From Achromobacter agilis (GTDB taxonomy: Bacteria > Pseudomonadota > Gammaproteobacteria > Burkholderiales > Burkholderiaceae_B): a stretch of 64,000 nt of DNA. This document shows positions 7,852-16,109 of this stretch, one piece after another. The stretch is taken from positions 62,001-126,000 of the forward strand of contig NZ_UFQB01000003.1 of NCBI RefSeq assembly GCF_900496965.1. Reading direction: 5' to 3'. Position numbers and translations under genes: made by a program. The notes beneath the pieces were generated by a model. That model saw only the letters and a program-made list of their open reading frames with translations. It was not told where the DNA came from and ran no database searches. Position 1 is the first letter of the stretch; each line of letters begins with the position of its first letter.

Positions 7852-9423
7852 TTACGGTTTTTCGATGTTCCACATCACCGGGATGCCGGTCTTCAAGAGC
7901 TCGGTGTGCTTCAGGCCGCGCACCGCGGATACGGGCTTGAATTCGCCGAACATGACGTACGGCACGGTCTGGTAGGCGCGCACCTGCATCTGGCTGGCGA
8001 TGTCCTTGCGCTTGGCCGGGTCGGTTTCGCGGATCCAGCTGGTGCGCAGCGTGTCCAGCTCTTTGTCGCAGGGCCAGCCGGGCAGGCTATTGCCGCAGGC
8101 GGCGGACAGCCAGGGGTTGGTCACCGGCGTGCTCGCGTCGAAGTAGCCGCCCCAGGTGAGGAATACGCTCCAGCCGCCTTTTTCGGGCGCGTCCTTCTTC
8201 AGCCGGCGCGCGGCCAGCGAGGCCCAGTCCATGGATTGCAGGTCGACATTGAGGCCGGCCTTCTTCATGTTCTGCGTCAGCACCATCACGGCCGGGGCGC
8301 TCAGGTGGTCGGTCGGGTACAGGACCACGACCTTCTCGCCCTTGTAGCCGGCCTCCTGGAGCAGCTGCTTGGCGCGCGCGGGATCGGCCTTGGCGTAGGG
8401 CGCCGCGCCGGCGTCGGTGGCCAGGGGCGAGCCGCAGATATAAAGAGTAGGACAATAGTCCACACGGTATTTCTCCGGGTACCCCATGGCCGACAGCATT
8501 TCCTTCTGGTTGACCAGGTGGTACAGCGCCTGCCGGGCGAGCTGGTTGTCGAACGGAGGATGCAGCGAGTTGACGATGACCATGCCCTGGGATGCCACTG
8601 AGGTACCCAGGGTGATGTCCGGGTTGGTTTCCAGGACAGGCAGGAAGTCCGGCGTGGTCTGCTCGATCATGTCGACCTCGCCGTTCATCAGCGCCGCCGT
8701 GGCCGTGTTCCCATCGGGGATGTAGACCCACTCCACGCGGTCCACCTTGACGTTCTTGCCGCCGGCCAGGCCGTCCGCCGGTTCGGCGCGGGGCACATAG
8801 GCGGGATTCTTCACGTACACCACCTTGTTGCCGGGCACCCACTCGTCGCGCTTGAACAGGAACGGGCCGGAACCGACCATTTCCGTGACCTGCGTGTTCG
8901 GGTCCGTCATCGCCAGGCGCTTGGGCATGATGAAGGGCGGCATGCCCGAAGGCTTGGACAGGGCGTCCAGCACCAGGCCGAAGGGCTCTTTCAGCGTCAG
9001 CGTGAAGGTATTGTCGCCCGTGGCCGCGAGCTCGGCGCCGGCGGCCATCATGGCCTGGCCGAGCGTGTCCTTTTTCGCCCAACGCTGGATCGAGGCGACG
9101 CAGTCCTCGGCCTTCACCGGCGTGCCGTCGTTGAACTTCAGGCCCGGGCGCAAGGTGAAGCTCCAGGTTTTGCCGTCCTCGGAGGTGGTCCAGCTGTCCA
9201 CCATCTGGGGCTTGACCTGGCCCTTGCTGTCCTGCGAGAACAGGGTGTCGAACACCATGTAGCCGTGGTTGCGCGTGATGTAGGCCGTGTTGAACAGCGG
9301 GTCCAGCGTCTTGAGGTCCGCGTGCGGCACCAGGCGCAGCGTCTTGGACTGCGCGAGCGCGCCCGTGGCGGCGCCCATGGCCAGCAGGGCGGCGGCGCCC
9401 AGCAAACTGAAACGTCTGATCAT
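7852..9423 (-). CDS. peptide ABC transporter substrate-binding protein (family 5)
   Basis: This is a 523-residue periplasmic binding protein of the SBP_bac_5 (DppA/OppA) family. The signal peptide (IRRFSLLGAAALLAMGAATGALAQ) ends near residue 25. The mature protein starts with KTLRLVPHADLKTLDPL, a family hallmark, and contains FTLRPGLKFNDGTPV, the conserved ligand-entry segment. The ATG at 9423 is preceded by AAGGGGAAGAAA, a good ribosome-binding site. It delivers ligand to the DppBCDF-like complex encoded immediately downstream. The company of D-aminoacylase and an M81 peptidase suggests D-residue-containing or N-blocked peptides as ligands, which is inference. Confidence 0.94.
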   Translation of the reverse strand: MIRRFSLLGAAALLAMGAATGALAQSKTLRLVPHADLKTLDPLFNTAYITRNHGYMVFDTLFSQDSKGQVKPQMVDSWTTSEDGKTWSFTLRPGLKFNDGTPVKAEDCVASIQRWAKKDTLGQAMMAAGAELAATGDNTFTLTLKEPFGLVLDALSKPSGMPPFIMPKRLAMTDPNTQVTEMVGSGPFLFKRDEWVPGNKVVYVKNPAYVPRAEPADGLAGGKNVKVDRVEWVYIPDGNTATAALMNGEVDMIEQTTPDFLPVLETNPDITLGTSVASQGMVIVNSLHPPFDNQLARQALYHLVNQKEMLSAMGYPEKYRVDYCPTLYICGSPLATDAGAAPYAKADPARAKQLLQEAGYKGEKVVVLYPTDHLSAPAVMVLTQNMKKAGLNVDLQSMDWASLAARRLKKDAPEKGGWSVFLTWGGYFDASTPVTNPWLSAACGNSLPGWPCDKELDTLRTSWIRETDPAKRKDIASQMQVRAYQTVPYVMFGEFKPVSAVRGLKHTELLKTGIPVMWNIEKP

Positions 9424-9476
9424 TTTCTTCCCCTTGGTCATTCCGATGCCCGTCGCGGGCGGCGATGGATGGCGCC

Positions 9477-10922
9477 TCATGCCGTGAACGGCCATTTCGG
9501 CAATTTGCGTTTGGTGTAAGGCAATGCGTTGTAATCCTGCGTGATCGCGCCGGGCGTCTCCACGTAGATGACGTGGCGGCCGACCTGCGAGTACGAGGCG
9601 TAGAAGTGCTGCGACGACTTCACGATGATGAGCTTCATGGCCTGCAGGTCCACGCCGAACTGCGTGAACAGGTCCGTGCCCATGGCCTGGGTGCGGTTGG
9701 TGGTCAACACGATGACGACGCCCTGGCTGCGCACGACCGCGACATCGCCCAGCAGCGCGGGCGTGCCGGCCAGTCCGGTCATGACGGCGTCGCGCTTGAG
9801 CGCCAGGATTTCGCAATCCAGGTCCAGGGGTTGGCCGGAAACCGGGGCGACCTTGCCGCCGATGCGCAGCTTGATCTGCGCGCCGTCGCCCGCTTCGAAG
9901 CAGAGCTGCATGGCAACCGGATCCCAGAACGGGCCCGTCGCGACGTCGCGGATTCCGCGCGCCAGCACGCGTTCCAGGATGAAGGTGGCATCGCTGGGCG
10001 CGCCGCCGCCCGCGTTGTCGGCGGAGTCCGCCAGCACGACCGGAAAGTCGTTCAGCGCCAGGGCCTGGTCCAGCGCCTCGTCGGCGCCGGGGTAGGGAGG
10101 CGCGAGCCGGTCGCGGAAACCGATGATCTCGTCGCCCAGCGCGCGCGCCAGCGCGTCGGCCTGGGCCTGATCGCCGTCGGTGTAGACCAGCACCTTGGAA
10201 CCCATGTCGGGCGTGTCGCCCCAGGGGAAGCCATGGGCGATGGAAACGGACAGCACGCCTTCCTTGCCTTCCATGGCGAGCAGGCGGTCCACGAAGCCGC
10301 GCATCGGTTCGCGGCTGGTGTGCATGATGGAGATCATCTCGCAGTCGTACACGGCGCGCCTGGGCTGGATGCGGCCTTCGGCGCGCGCCACGCAGAGGTC
10401 CACCAGGTCGTAGGCGCGGTCCAGGATGTCCGTGTGGGGATATTCCTTGAAGCAGACCAGGAAGTCGGCGCTGTCCACCATGGTGGCGGTCATGTGGCAA
10501 TGCGGATCCAGCTCGGCGCCGATCACCGTATCCGGGCCGACGATCTCGCGCGCCCGGCTCAGCAGGTCGCCTTCGCAGTCGTCGTAGCCGTCGGCGACCA
10601 TGGCGCCGTGCAGCCCGAAGAGAGCGATGTCCACCTTGCCCGCGCGGCGCAGGTCTTCCAGCAGCTCGTCCCGCAGGGTTTCGTAGGCGTGGCGGGTCGT
10701 GATGCCGGCCGGCGTGGCGCCCGCCGTCATGCCCTCGATGAGCGTCCAGTCCTTGCCCTGCGCGCGCTGCCGCGCGGCCCAGAGCGGACCCGAGAACATC
10801 TGCATGCGGTCGGGGTGCTGGCCCGCGGGGTAATAGCCGCGCGCACGATAGGCGGACAGGCCCGTCGGAATCGGGGAGAAGGTGTTCGTCTCGGTCGCGA
10901 GGGATCCGGAAAATATTTTCAT
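9477..10922 (-). CDS. M81 (MlrC/microcystinase C-like) family metallopeptidase
   Basis: A cytoplasmic M81-family protein of 481 residues; MlrC linearises the last fragments of microcystin, a peptide containing D-amino acids. The family's metal-site motifs are visible: HGAMVADGYDDCEGD (N-terminal domain), ELDPHCHMTA, and DSADNAGGGAPSD, which opens the C-terminal domain. The start, KIFSGSLATETNTFSP, is canonical. It is encoded just upstream of the peptide binding protein. The D-amino-acid context fits a peptidase for D-residue or otherwise resistant peptides, but the substrate is not known. Confidence 0.93.
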   Translation of the reverse strand: MKIFSGSLATETNTFSPIPTGLSAYRARGYYPAGQHPDRMQMFSGPLWAARQRAQGKDWTLIEGMTAGATPAGITTRHAYETLRDELLEDLRRAGKVDIALFGLHGAMVADGYDDCEGDLLSRAREIVGPDTVIGAELDPHCHMTATMVDSADFLVCFKEYPHTDILDRAYDLVDLCVARAEGRIQPRRAVYDCEMISIMHTSREPMRGFVDRLLAMEGKEGVLSVSIAHGFPWGDTPDMGSKVLVYTDGDQAQADALARALGDEIIGFRDRLAPPYPGADEALDQALALNDFPVVLADSADNAGGGAPSDATFILERVLARGIRDVATGPFWDPVAMQLCFEAGDGAQIKLRIGGKVAPVSGQPLDLDCEILALKRDAVMTGLAGTPALLGDVAVVRSQGVVIVLTTNRTQAMGTDLFTQFGVDLQAMKLIIVKSSQHFYASYSQVGRHVIYVETPGAITQDYNALPYTKRKLPKWPFTA

Positions 10923-11043
10923 GTTGCCGCTCCGCGTAAAAGGTGGACGTGGCGCGGGCGTTGCCGCGCGCGCCGGGGAAATGCTGCGCCGCGCGGCGCC
11001 GGGCCGCGCGGAATACCAGCCGATCGAACCGGCCGGGGCCGGC

Positions 11044-11460
11044 TCAGGCTTCGGACACGGGGCCCGGCGCTGGCGACTTCAAGGCCGGCGAACCGCCCAG
11101 CCAGGCCTGTACTTCGATTTCCACGTCCACATCCATGGCCAGCTTGGCCTCGACCGTAGAACGGGAGGGGAAGTCGGATGGGAAGTGGTTGCGGTAGGCC
11201 TCGTTGAACTGCGCGAACAGCGCCAGGTCCGACAGCCAGACCGTTACGCGCACCACGTCCTTGAGCGTGGCACCAGCCAGCGCCAGCGTTTCCTTGATGC
11301 GATCGAGCGCGGCGTGGGTCTGGCTGGCTATATCGCCGCGCACGACCTGGCCGTTGGCATCCATCGGGATCTGTCCCGACAGGAACAGGAAGCCGCCCGC
11401 CTGGGTGGCGCGCGAGAACGGCAGCGGAAGGGAGCTGGGGTAGCGGGTGATGGAGTTCAT
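11044..11460 (-). CDS. RidA-family enamine/imine deaminase
   Basis: This 138-residue protein belongs to the RidA (YjgF/YER057c/UK114) family, homotrimers that hydrolyse reactive 2-imino or enamine acids to 2-keto acids and ammonia. The conserved arginine that binds the carboxylate is R100 in PSRSTVEAKLA, and FLSGQIP near residue 30 is the usual strand. It lies 24 bp downstream of a DAO-type oxidase, whose imino-acid product is a direct RidA substrate, so the pair makes chemical sense. The last 15 residues are a family-atypical Pro/Ser-rich tail. Confidence 0.93.
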   Translation of the reverse strand: MNSITRYPSSLPLPFSRATQAGGFLFLSGQIPMDANGQVVRGDIASQTHAALDRIKETLALAGATLKDVVRVTVWLSDLALFAQFNEAYRNHFPSDFPSRSTVEAKLAMDVDVEIEVQAWLGGSPALKSPAPGPVSEA

Positions 11461-11484
11461 GGCGTGTCCGGATGATGGAAAGGG

Positions 11485-12621
11485 TCAGCGCAGGCGCGCG
11501 GGACGCACGGCTTCGGCATCGACGCCGTGCGCATGCAGATGGGCGGGCACCGGCTGGCGCAGGAGCAGCGCGGCGGCGAGTTCAGAGGTCGCGGCGGCGG
11601 TCTGGATGCCATAGCCGCCCTGCGCCGCCAGCCAGAAAAAGCCCGGCACATCGTTGTCCCAGCCGACCACGAAATCCCCATCGCGCACGAACGAGCGCAG
11701 GCCGGCCCAGGTGTGCTTGGGGCGGCGGATGGTGAGCGAGGTGGCGGCTTCGATGCGGTAGATGCCGGTGGCGACGTCCAGCTCCTCGGGCACCACGTCG
11801 TGCGCGGCGACCGGGTCGGCGTTGGCGGGCGAGCCCAGCAACTGGCCGGCGTCGGGCTTGAAGTAATAGCTTTCGTCGACGCCGACGACGGCGGGCCACA
11901 GGGAGAAATCCACGCCCTCCGGGCCGGAGAAGGTGAATGCGGTGCGGCGGCACGGCTGCAGGCCCACCGGGCGCGCGCCGCACAGGGCGGCGGCATGGTC
12001 CGCCCAGGCGCCGGCGGCGTTGACCAGCACGCGGGCGCGCAGGCGGCGTCCGTCCGCCAGGGTGAGCGTCCAGGCGTCGTCAGCGCGGGCGGCCGACACG
12101 ACCCCGGCGTTGTTGTGCAGAACGGCGCCCTGCCGGGCCATGCCTCGCAGGAATCCCTGGTGCAGGGCATGCACGTCGATGTCGCGCGCGTCCGGCTCTT
12201 CGATGGCGCCGCAGATCTGGTCGCCGCGCAGGCAGGGCACGCGAGCAACGGCCTGCGTGGCGTCGATCAGGGTGACGTTGGGCGATTGGCTGTGGAAGTC
12301 GTCGAACACTTCCTGCAGCAGGCCCTTCTGGTCAGGGGTTGCAACGTACAGCACGCCGCGCGGGCTGAGCAGGGGATGTTCGCTGAATCCTTGGGGCGGT
12401 TTCTCGTAAAAGGCGCGGCTGGCGCGCGTAAGCGCCTTGATCTGCGCGGTGCCATACGTCTCCATGAACATGGCTGCCGAGCGGCCGGTGGAGTGATAGC
12501 CCGGCTGGGCCTCGCGTTCCAACACGGCGACGGACGCCGTGGCGCTCAAGCGGTAGGCCACGGAGGCGCCGGCGATGCCCGCGCCGATCACGGCGTAATC
12601 GAATAGGGGTTCTGCTGTCAT
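11485..12621 (-). CDS. FAD-dependent DAO-type oxidoreductase (candidate D-amino-acid oxidase/dehydrogenase)
   Basis: A 378-residue flavoprotein of the DAO family. The FAD-binding Rossmann motif is at residues 9-38 (YAVIGAGIAGASVAYRL, then a terminal acidic residue in VLERE). A second nucleotide-binding strand, VLVNAAGAWAD, lies near residue 200, and the C-terminal FAD contact is GGYGIQT. Such enzymes oxidise amines or amino acids to imines. As first gene of an operon with RidA, D-aminoacylase and D-carbamoylase, it is the likely step that consumes the released D-amino acids. D-specificity is inferred from context, not from residues. A repeat-rich promoter region (12633-12660) lies directly upstream. 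Confidence 0.88.
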   Translation of the reverse strand: MTAEPLFDYAVIGAGIAGASVAYRLSATASVAVLEREAQPGYHSTGRSAAMFMETYGTAQIKALTRASRAFYEKPPQGFSEHPLLSPRGVLYVATPDQKGLLQEVFDDFHSQSPNVTLIDATQAVARVPCLRGDQICGAIEEPDARDIDVHALHQGFLRGMARQGAVLHNNAGVVSAARADDAWTLTLADGRRLRARVLVNAAGAWADHAAALCGARPVGLQPCRRTAFTFSGPEGVDFSLWPAVVGVDESYYFKPDAGQLLGSPANADPVAAHDVVPEELDVATGIYRIEAATSLTIRRPKHTWAGLRSFVRDGDFVVGWDNDVPGFFWLAAQGGYGIQTAAATSELAAALLLRQPVPAHLHAHGVDAEAVRPARLR

Positions 12622-12632
12622 TTTGTCGGAAG

Positions 12633-12660
12633 CGAGAATTCTCTTATTTGATAATTCTCG
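12633..12660. promoter_or_regulatory. candidate operator of the D-amino-acid operon
   Basis: Perfect 8-bp inverted arms CGAGAATT (12633-12640) and AATTCTCG (12653-12660) are separated by 12 bp. The left arm is part of a 10-bp palindrome, GAGAATTCTC (12634-12643). A near copy, GATAATTCTC, begins at 12650, 16 bp further on. The site lies 12-39 bp upstream of the first gene of the D-amino-acid operon in a locally AT-rich patch, where a promoter is expected. The XRE-cupin regulator at 809-1456 is the obvious candidate ligand; this is inference. Confidence 0.45.
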
Positions 12661-12799
12661 AATACGATAGTTTCTAGACGGCAGACGGGTAATAGGGGAA
12701 TGCCCTGATGGCGAGGAAGGAAGGCGAGACGAGGGGGCGGCGCGCGGGAAGGCGCGCCGGAATGCAGAAGGGGAGGAGCGGAGAGCGCGCCAGCCGGCG

Positions 12800-13189
12800 T
12801 CAGGTCAGGCGCGTGCCGTTCGGCACCTCGCCATCGGGCACGCCCAGCACGATGCCGCCTTCGGCGTCCGCGAAGCCCAGCACCAGCACTTCCGACTTTA
12901 CCGGGCCGATCTGGCGCGGCGGGAAATTCACGACCGCCATGACGCGCTTGCCGGGGAGGTCCTGCAAGGCATAGTGCGCGGTGATCTGGGCGGAACTCTT
13001 CTTGATGCCCACGCCCGCGCCGAAGTCGATCGTCAGTTTGTAGGCGGGCTTGCGCGCCTCGGGAAAGGCTTCGGCCGACTGAATCGTGCCGATGCGGATG
13101 TCGACCTTGAGGAAGTCGTCGAAGGCGATCGCCGGGGCGGAGGGGCGTCGGGGTCCTGCGTGAAATGCATGCGTGCTCCGTAATGTCAA
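12800..13189 (-). CDS. csaA: CsaA-like tRNA-binding-domain protein
   Basis: A small protein with the EMAP/MetG-type tRNA-binding OB fold, as in CsaA, a dimer with chaperone-like and tRNA-binding activity. Signatures are FDDFLKVDIRIGTI, the KKSSAQIT segment, and PDGEVPNGTRL at the end. The 5' end is doubtful. The only in-frame upstream start is TTG at 13189 without a ribosome-binding site. An ATG at 13170, six bases after GGAG, reads HFTQDPDAP but is out of frame; one added C in the C-run near 13138 would join it to the domain. The coordinates given use the TTG. The domain itself (from about 13125) is intact. Confidence 0.85.
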   Translation of the reverse strand: MTLRSTHAFHAGPRRPSAPAIAFDDFLKVDIRIGTIQSAEAFPEARKPAYKLTIDFGAGVGIKKSSAQITAHYALQDLPGKRVMAVVNFPPRQIGPVKSEVLVLGFADAEGGIVLGVPDGEVPNGTRLT

Positions 13190-13329
13190 GGATTTGCCGC
13201 ATGGGTGGAACGGTTTGTTCCGTCCAAAATTGCGGTTTTATGGCCCGGGCATGTGCTTTGTGCGTTTGCCCGCCGGTAGAATTCTTCCGTGCATTTTCCC
13301 CTATCTACCAGTCGGAAGGCTATATCGAT

Positions 13330-13929
13330 ATGAGCAACGCTTATCTCGACGCTCTGAAGAAGCGTCGCACGCAGTATTCGCTGGGCCGCAACCTGTCGAC
13401 CTCCAAGGAGGAGTTGGCAACCCTGATCCAGGAAGCGATCAAGCACAGCCCCTCGTCCTTCAATTCGCAAAGTTCGCGCGCGGTGATCCTGTTCGGCGCG
13501 GAAAGCGAAAAGCTCTGGGACATCGCCATCGAGGAAGTGCGCAAGGTCGCGCCGGCCGAAGGCTTCGACAAGACCGAGGCCAAGCTGAAGAGCTTCGCCG
13601 CCGGCGTGGGCACCGTGCTGTTCTTTGAAGACCAGGACGTGGTGCGCAGCCTGCAGGAGAAGTTCGCGCTGTACGCGGACAACTTCCCCGTCTGGTCCGA
13701 ACAAGCGGGCGGCATGGCCCAGCTGTCGGCCTGGACCGCGCTGGCCAATGCCGGCGTGGGCGCCAGCCTGCAGCACTACAACCCGCTGATCGACGCCGCT
13801 GTGGCAAGCCAGTGGAATGTGCCGGCCTACTGGAAGCTGCGCGCGCAGATGCCGTTCGGCTCCAACGAAAACGGTTTTGGCGAAAAGCCGTTCATGGACG
13901 ACGCCGAGCGTTTCCGCGTGGTGGGTTGA
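13330..13929 (+). CDS. nitroreductase family protein (Frm2-like)
   Basis: A 199-residue flavoprotein of the nitroreductase superfamily. The N-terminus KKRRTQYSLGRNL and the FMN-contact segment SPSSFNSQSSR are typical of the Frm2/HBN1-like branch, whose members act on nitro-compounds or respond to lipid and peroxide stress. The ATG at 13330 is preceded by GGAAGG about 10 bases upstream. An in-frame extension to 13165 has no family similarity. The gene stands alone, is divergent from csaA, and is followed 44 bp later by a strong terminator. The physiological substrate is unknown. Confidence 0.92.
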   Translation: MSNAYLDALKKRRTQYSLGRNLSTSKEELATLIQEAIKHSPSSFNSQSSRAVILFGAESEKLWDIAIEEVRKVAPAEGFDKTEAKLKSFAAGVGTVLFFEDQDVVRSLQEKFALYADNFPVWSEQAGGMAQLSAWTALANAGVGASLQHYNPLIDAAVASQWNVPAYWKLRAQMPFGSNENGFGEKPFMDDAERFRVVG

Positions 13930-13972
13930 TCCGCTGGGGCGCCTGCCGAGGGCCTCGACGCCGCGTTTGAAA

Positions 13973-14008
13973 AAAAGCCCGCGTTTCCTTCCAGAAACGC
14001 GGGCTTTT
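13973..14008. terminator. bidirectional intrinsic terminator
   Basis: Perfect 15-bp stem: AAAAGCCCGCGTTTC (13973-13987), loop CTTCCA, then GAAACGCGGGCTTTT (13994-14008). The stem ends in A/T runs on both sides (seven A at 13970-13976, four T at 14005-14008), so it can stop transcription of the plus-strand nitroreductase and of the minus-strand CsgG-like gene that converge on it. Confidence 0.92.
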
Positions 14009-14062
14009 GTCTGTCCGGCATGCCTGCGGCCAAGGCTCTGGCGCGGGAGGACTATCGGCGGG

Positions 14063-15415
14063 TCAGAGGATGACGCCTCCGGCCGGGTCGATCTTCTGGT
14101 CGGACTTGGGCGGCGCGGCGCGCCGGGGCGGCGTCTTCTTGGCCGGCTCCGCGGGCGCTGCGGCCACCCGCGCAATCGAACCCTTGGCGATCGCTTCCAG
14201 CTGGCCGGTCACCAGGGCGCCATAGGCCACTTTGGCCTTGATCTCGCCGATCTTGATCGAAGCGACCTTTTCTTCGGTGGCCCCTAGCTTCTCGCCGGTA
14301 TCCGGATCCACCAATTCTTCGCCGGTGGCGTAGATGTCGTAGACCTGGCCTTCCTTCACGCTGCCCATGCCGCGGTTGATGATCACGCGGCCGTTCTGCA
14401 CGGCCACGACCTTGGCGGGGTTCACGATTTCGATGATGTCGCCGATCATTTTGCCCTGGAATTGCTCCATGGCGGCGCTGATTTTGTTGCCGCCCGAGGC
14501 GAATGACGCCGAGTCCGACCACTTTACGGCGCGGGTGGCGGCCTCGACCAGCGTGTAGCGCACCGCGGCGCGCGTGGACTGCGAGACTTCGCGGGTGGAT
14601 TCCCCGGTGAGCTCGATGTTGTTTTCCTGGACCCGCGTCGACACGCTGGCCTGGGTCAGATCGATGATCAGCAGGAAGTCGGCGCCGGCGGCCTGGCCAA
14701 GCCGGGCGCGCTGCTGGTCGGACACGTTGTCGCTGGCCAGGAAGTCGTTTTCCTTTTCGAATGCGTCGTCGTTGCTGCGATCCAGCACGGTGAACCGGCC
14801 GCTCTTGACCAGCTTGTCGGTGACCGATTGCCGCATGTCGGCAGACAGCGCGCTGCGACGCAGCTTGCCGGTCGTGACGATCGCGATGCTGTCGCGCTCA
14901 AGCTTGGGCGTCTTCGCCTGGTATTCGAATTTTTCGATGGTGACGGACAGTTCGACCATGCAGCCCTTGCTGCCGCCGCACTCCTGCTTGGTCACGGAAT
15001 AGCCCTTCACCTTGCCTTGCGCGCGCACGTCGTTCGTGCTGCCGACGCCGGCCTCGACCGTCGTCTTGCTGGACATCTCGGCTTGCGACGAGGCGCTGGC
15101 GTTCAGGCTCTGCTCGTTGTTCGTGACCGTATCCTTGATCAGGCCGCCTTCCGTGTTCTGTTCGGTGCGCTTGGCGTTGAGTTCGGCCGAGGCCTGGCCT
15201 TCGGCATCCCGCTTCACCTGCACATAGGCCTTGGGGCTGGCCGAACGCGTGGCCACCGCCGCGCCGTTGACCTGCTTGATGGCATTGCCCAGGGCCGATT
15301 CGACGGCCTGTTCGAACGTATCGCCGTACCCGACCGCGGGCACCGTCACGTCTTCGGCGTTCGCCGCCTGGACGGCGCAGAACAGCGCCGTGCCCAACAT
15401 CCATTTCTTCATCAT
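14063..15415 (-). CDS. CsgG-like periplasmic protein with FlgT-type C-terminal domain
   Basis: This is a 450-residue exported protein. The signal peptide (KKWMLGTALFCAVQAANA) ends near residue 20. A CsgG/curli-assembly-like region follows (SGRFTVLDRSN and GADFLLIIDLTQ, the strand pattern of nucleotide-free TolB/CsgG folds). Near residues 350-400 is a FlgT-C-like module (RVIINRGMGSVKEGQVYDI, then PDTGEKLG). The C-terminus is Pro/Lys-rich. It is the third gene of a unit with a COG3014 lipoprotein and LpoB, but a terminator-like hairpin sits just upstream (15429-15460). No lipobox is seen. Function in envelope or cell-wall assembly is inferred from the neighbours. Confidence 0.83.
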   Translation of the reverse strand: MMKKWMLGTALFCAVQAANAEDVTVPAVGYGDTFEQAVESALGNAIKQVNGAAVATRSASPKAYVQVKRDAEGQASAELNAKRTEQNTEGGLIKDTVTNNEQSLNASASSQAEMSSKTTVEAGVGSTNDVRAQGKVKGYSVTKQECGGSKGCMVELSVTIEKFEYQAKTPKLERDSIAIVTTGKLRRSALSADMRQSVTDKLVKSGRFTVLDRSNDDAFEKENDFLASDNVSDQQRARLGQAAGADFLLIIDLTQASVSTRVQENNIELTGESTREVSQSTRAAVRYTLVEAATRAVKWSDSASFASGGNKISAAMEQFQGKMIGDIIEIVNPAKVVAVQNGRVIINRGMGSVKEGQVYDIYATGEELVDPDTGEKLGATEEKVASIKIGEIKAKVAYGALVTGQLEAIAKGSIARVAAAPAEPAKKTPPRRAAPPKSDQKIDPAGGVIL

Positions 15416-15428
15416 GAATCTGCTCTCG

Positions 15429-15460
15429 AAAAAAAGACCGCCTGCTGAAAGCAGGCGGTC
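15429..15460 (-). terminator. intrinsic terminator/attenuator between lpoB and the CsgG-like gene
   Basis: Read on the minus strand, a perfect 10-bp stem GACCGCCTGC / GCAGGCGGTC (15436-15460) with a 5-base loop is followed by seven T (15435-15429). It starts 17 bp after the lpoB stop and ends 14 bp before the CsgG-like start. Partial read-through would set a lower level for the third gene. Confidence 0.87.
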
Positions 15461-15476
15461 CATTCGTCCGTGGCCC

Positions 15477-16091
15477 TTACCAGGTCACGGTGCGGTTGTC
15501 GCCGCGCTTGATGATGGCTTCTTCGCCTTCCCAGTAGGCCAGCCCGTTGTCCAGGTTGGTCAGCGTCAGCTGGAAGTAGTAGTCGACCTGCTGCGTGCGG
15601 CTGTCGACGCGGTTATTGCGCTGCATGATCTTGCCGGAGAGCGAGAAGTCCGGGGCGACGACGCGGCCGTCCTTCTTTACCGTGGCCTGGTTCATCATCT
15701 TCGAGCCTTTCAGCGCGCGCGACTTGGCGGTCGTGGCGTCCTCGGGGCCGTTCAGGCCGACCGCGGTCGTGATGACGAAGCGGCCCGAGTTGAGCAGGCT
15801 CACGCGGATCTTCTTGGTCAGCTGGTCGGTGTCGATGCGCTGCGCCGTGTCATTGGTGACGTTGGACATCGCCACCACGAAGCGCCCGCCCTGGGCGGCC
15901 TTCGGATGCACCATCAACGGCGAGTTCAGCATGTCGTTGACCATCTTGTTGGCGGCGGACTCGAAGTCCTTGTAGTCCAGGCCCATCACCGCGACCTTGT
16001 CGTTCTTCTGGTCGACGTATTGGGTCGTGGGGGCGCAGCCGGCCAGCGCCGCGGCCAGCACCGCGGCCGAAAGGGAAAGCTTCAGGCTCAT
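15477..16091 (-). CDS. lpoB: LpoB-like penicillin-binding-protein activator lipoprotein
   Basis: A 204-residue outer-membrane lipoprotein with lipobox LAGC and acylated Cys at residue 19. The YcfM/LpoB domain is recognisable from PTTQYVD at the mature N-terminus, KMVNDML, the VAMSNVTNDTAQRID strand, and LNSGRFV. LpoB stimulates the bifunctional peptidoglycan synthase PBP1b in E. coli; beta-proteobacterial homologues are named by similarity. The gene lies 18 bp downstream of the COG3014 lipoprotein gene. The synthase partner is not in the window. Confidence 0.87.
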   Translation of the reverse strand: MSLKLSLSAAVLAAALAGCAPTTQYVDQKNDKVAVMGLDYKDFESAANKMVNDMLNSPLMVHPKAAQGGRFVVAMSNVTNDTAQRIDTDQLTKKIRVSLLNSGRFVITTAVGLNGPEDATTAKSRALKGSKMMNQATVKKDGRVVAPDFSLSGKIMQRNNRVDSRTQQVDYYFQLTLTNLDNGLAYWEGEEAIIKRGDNRTVTW

Positions 16092-16109
16092 GGTTTTCCT
16101 TGTAGATCG

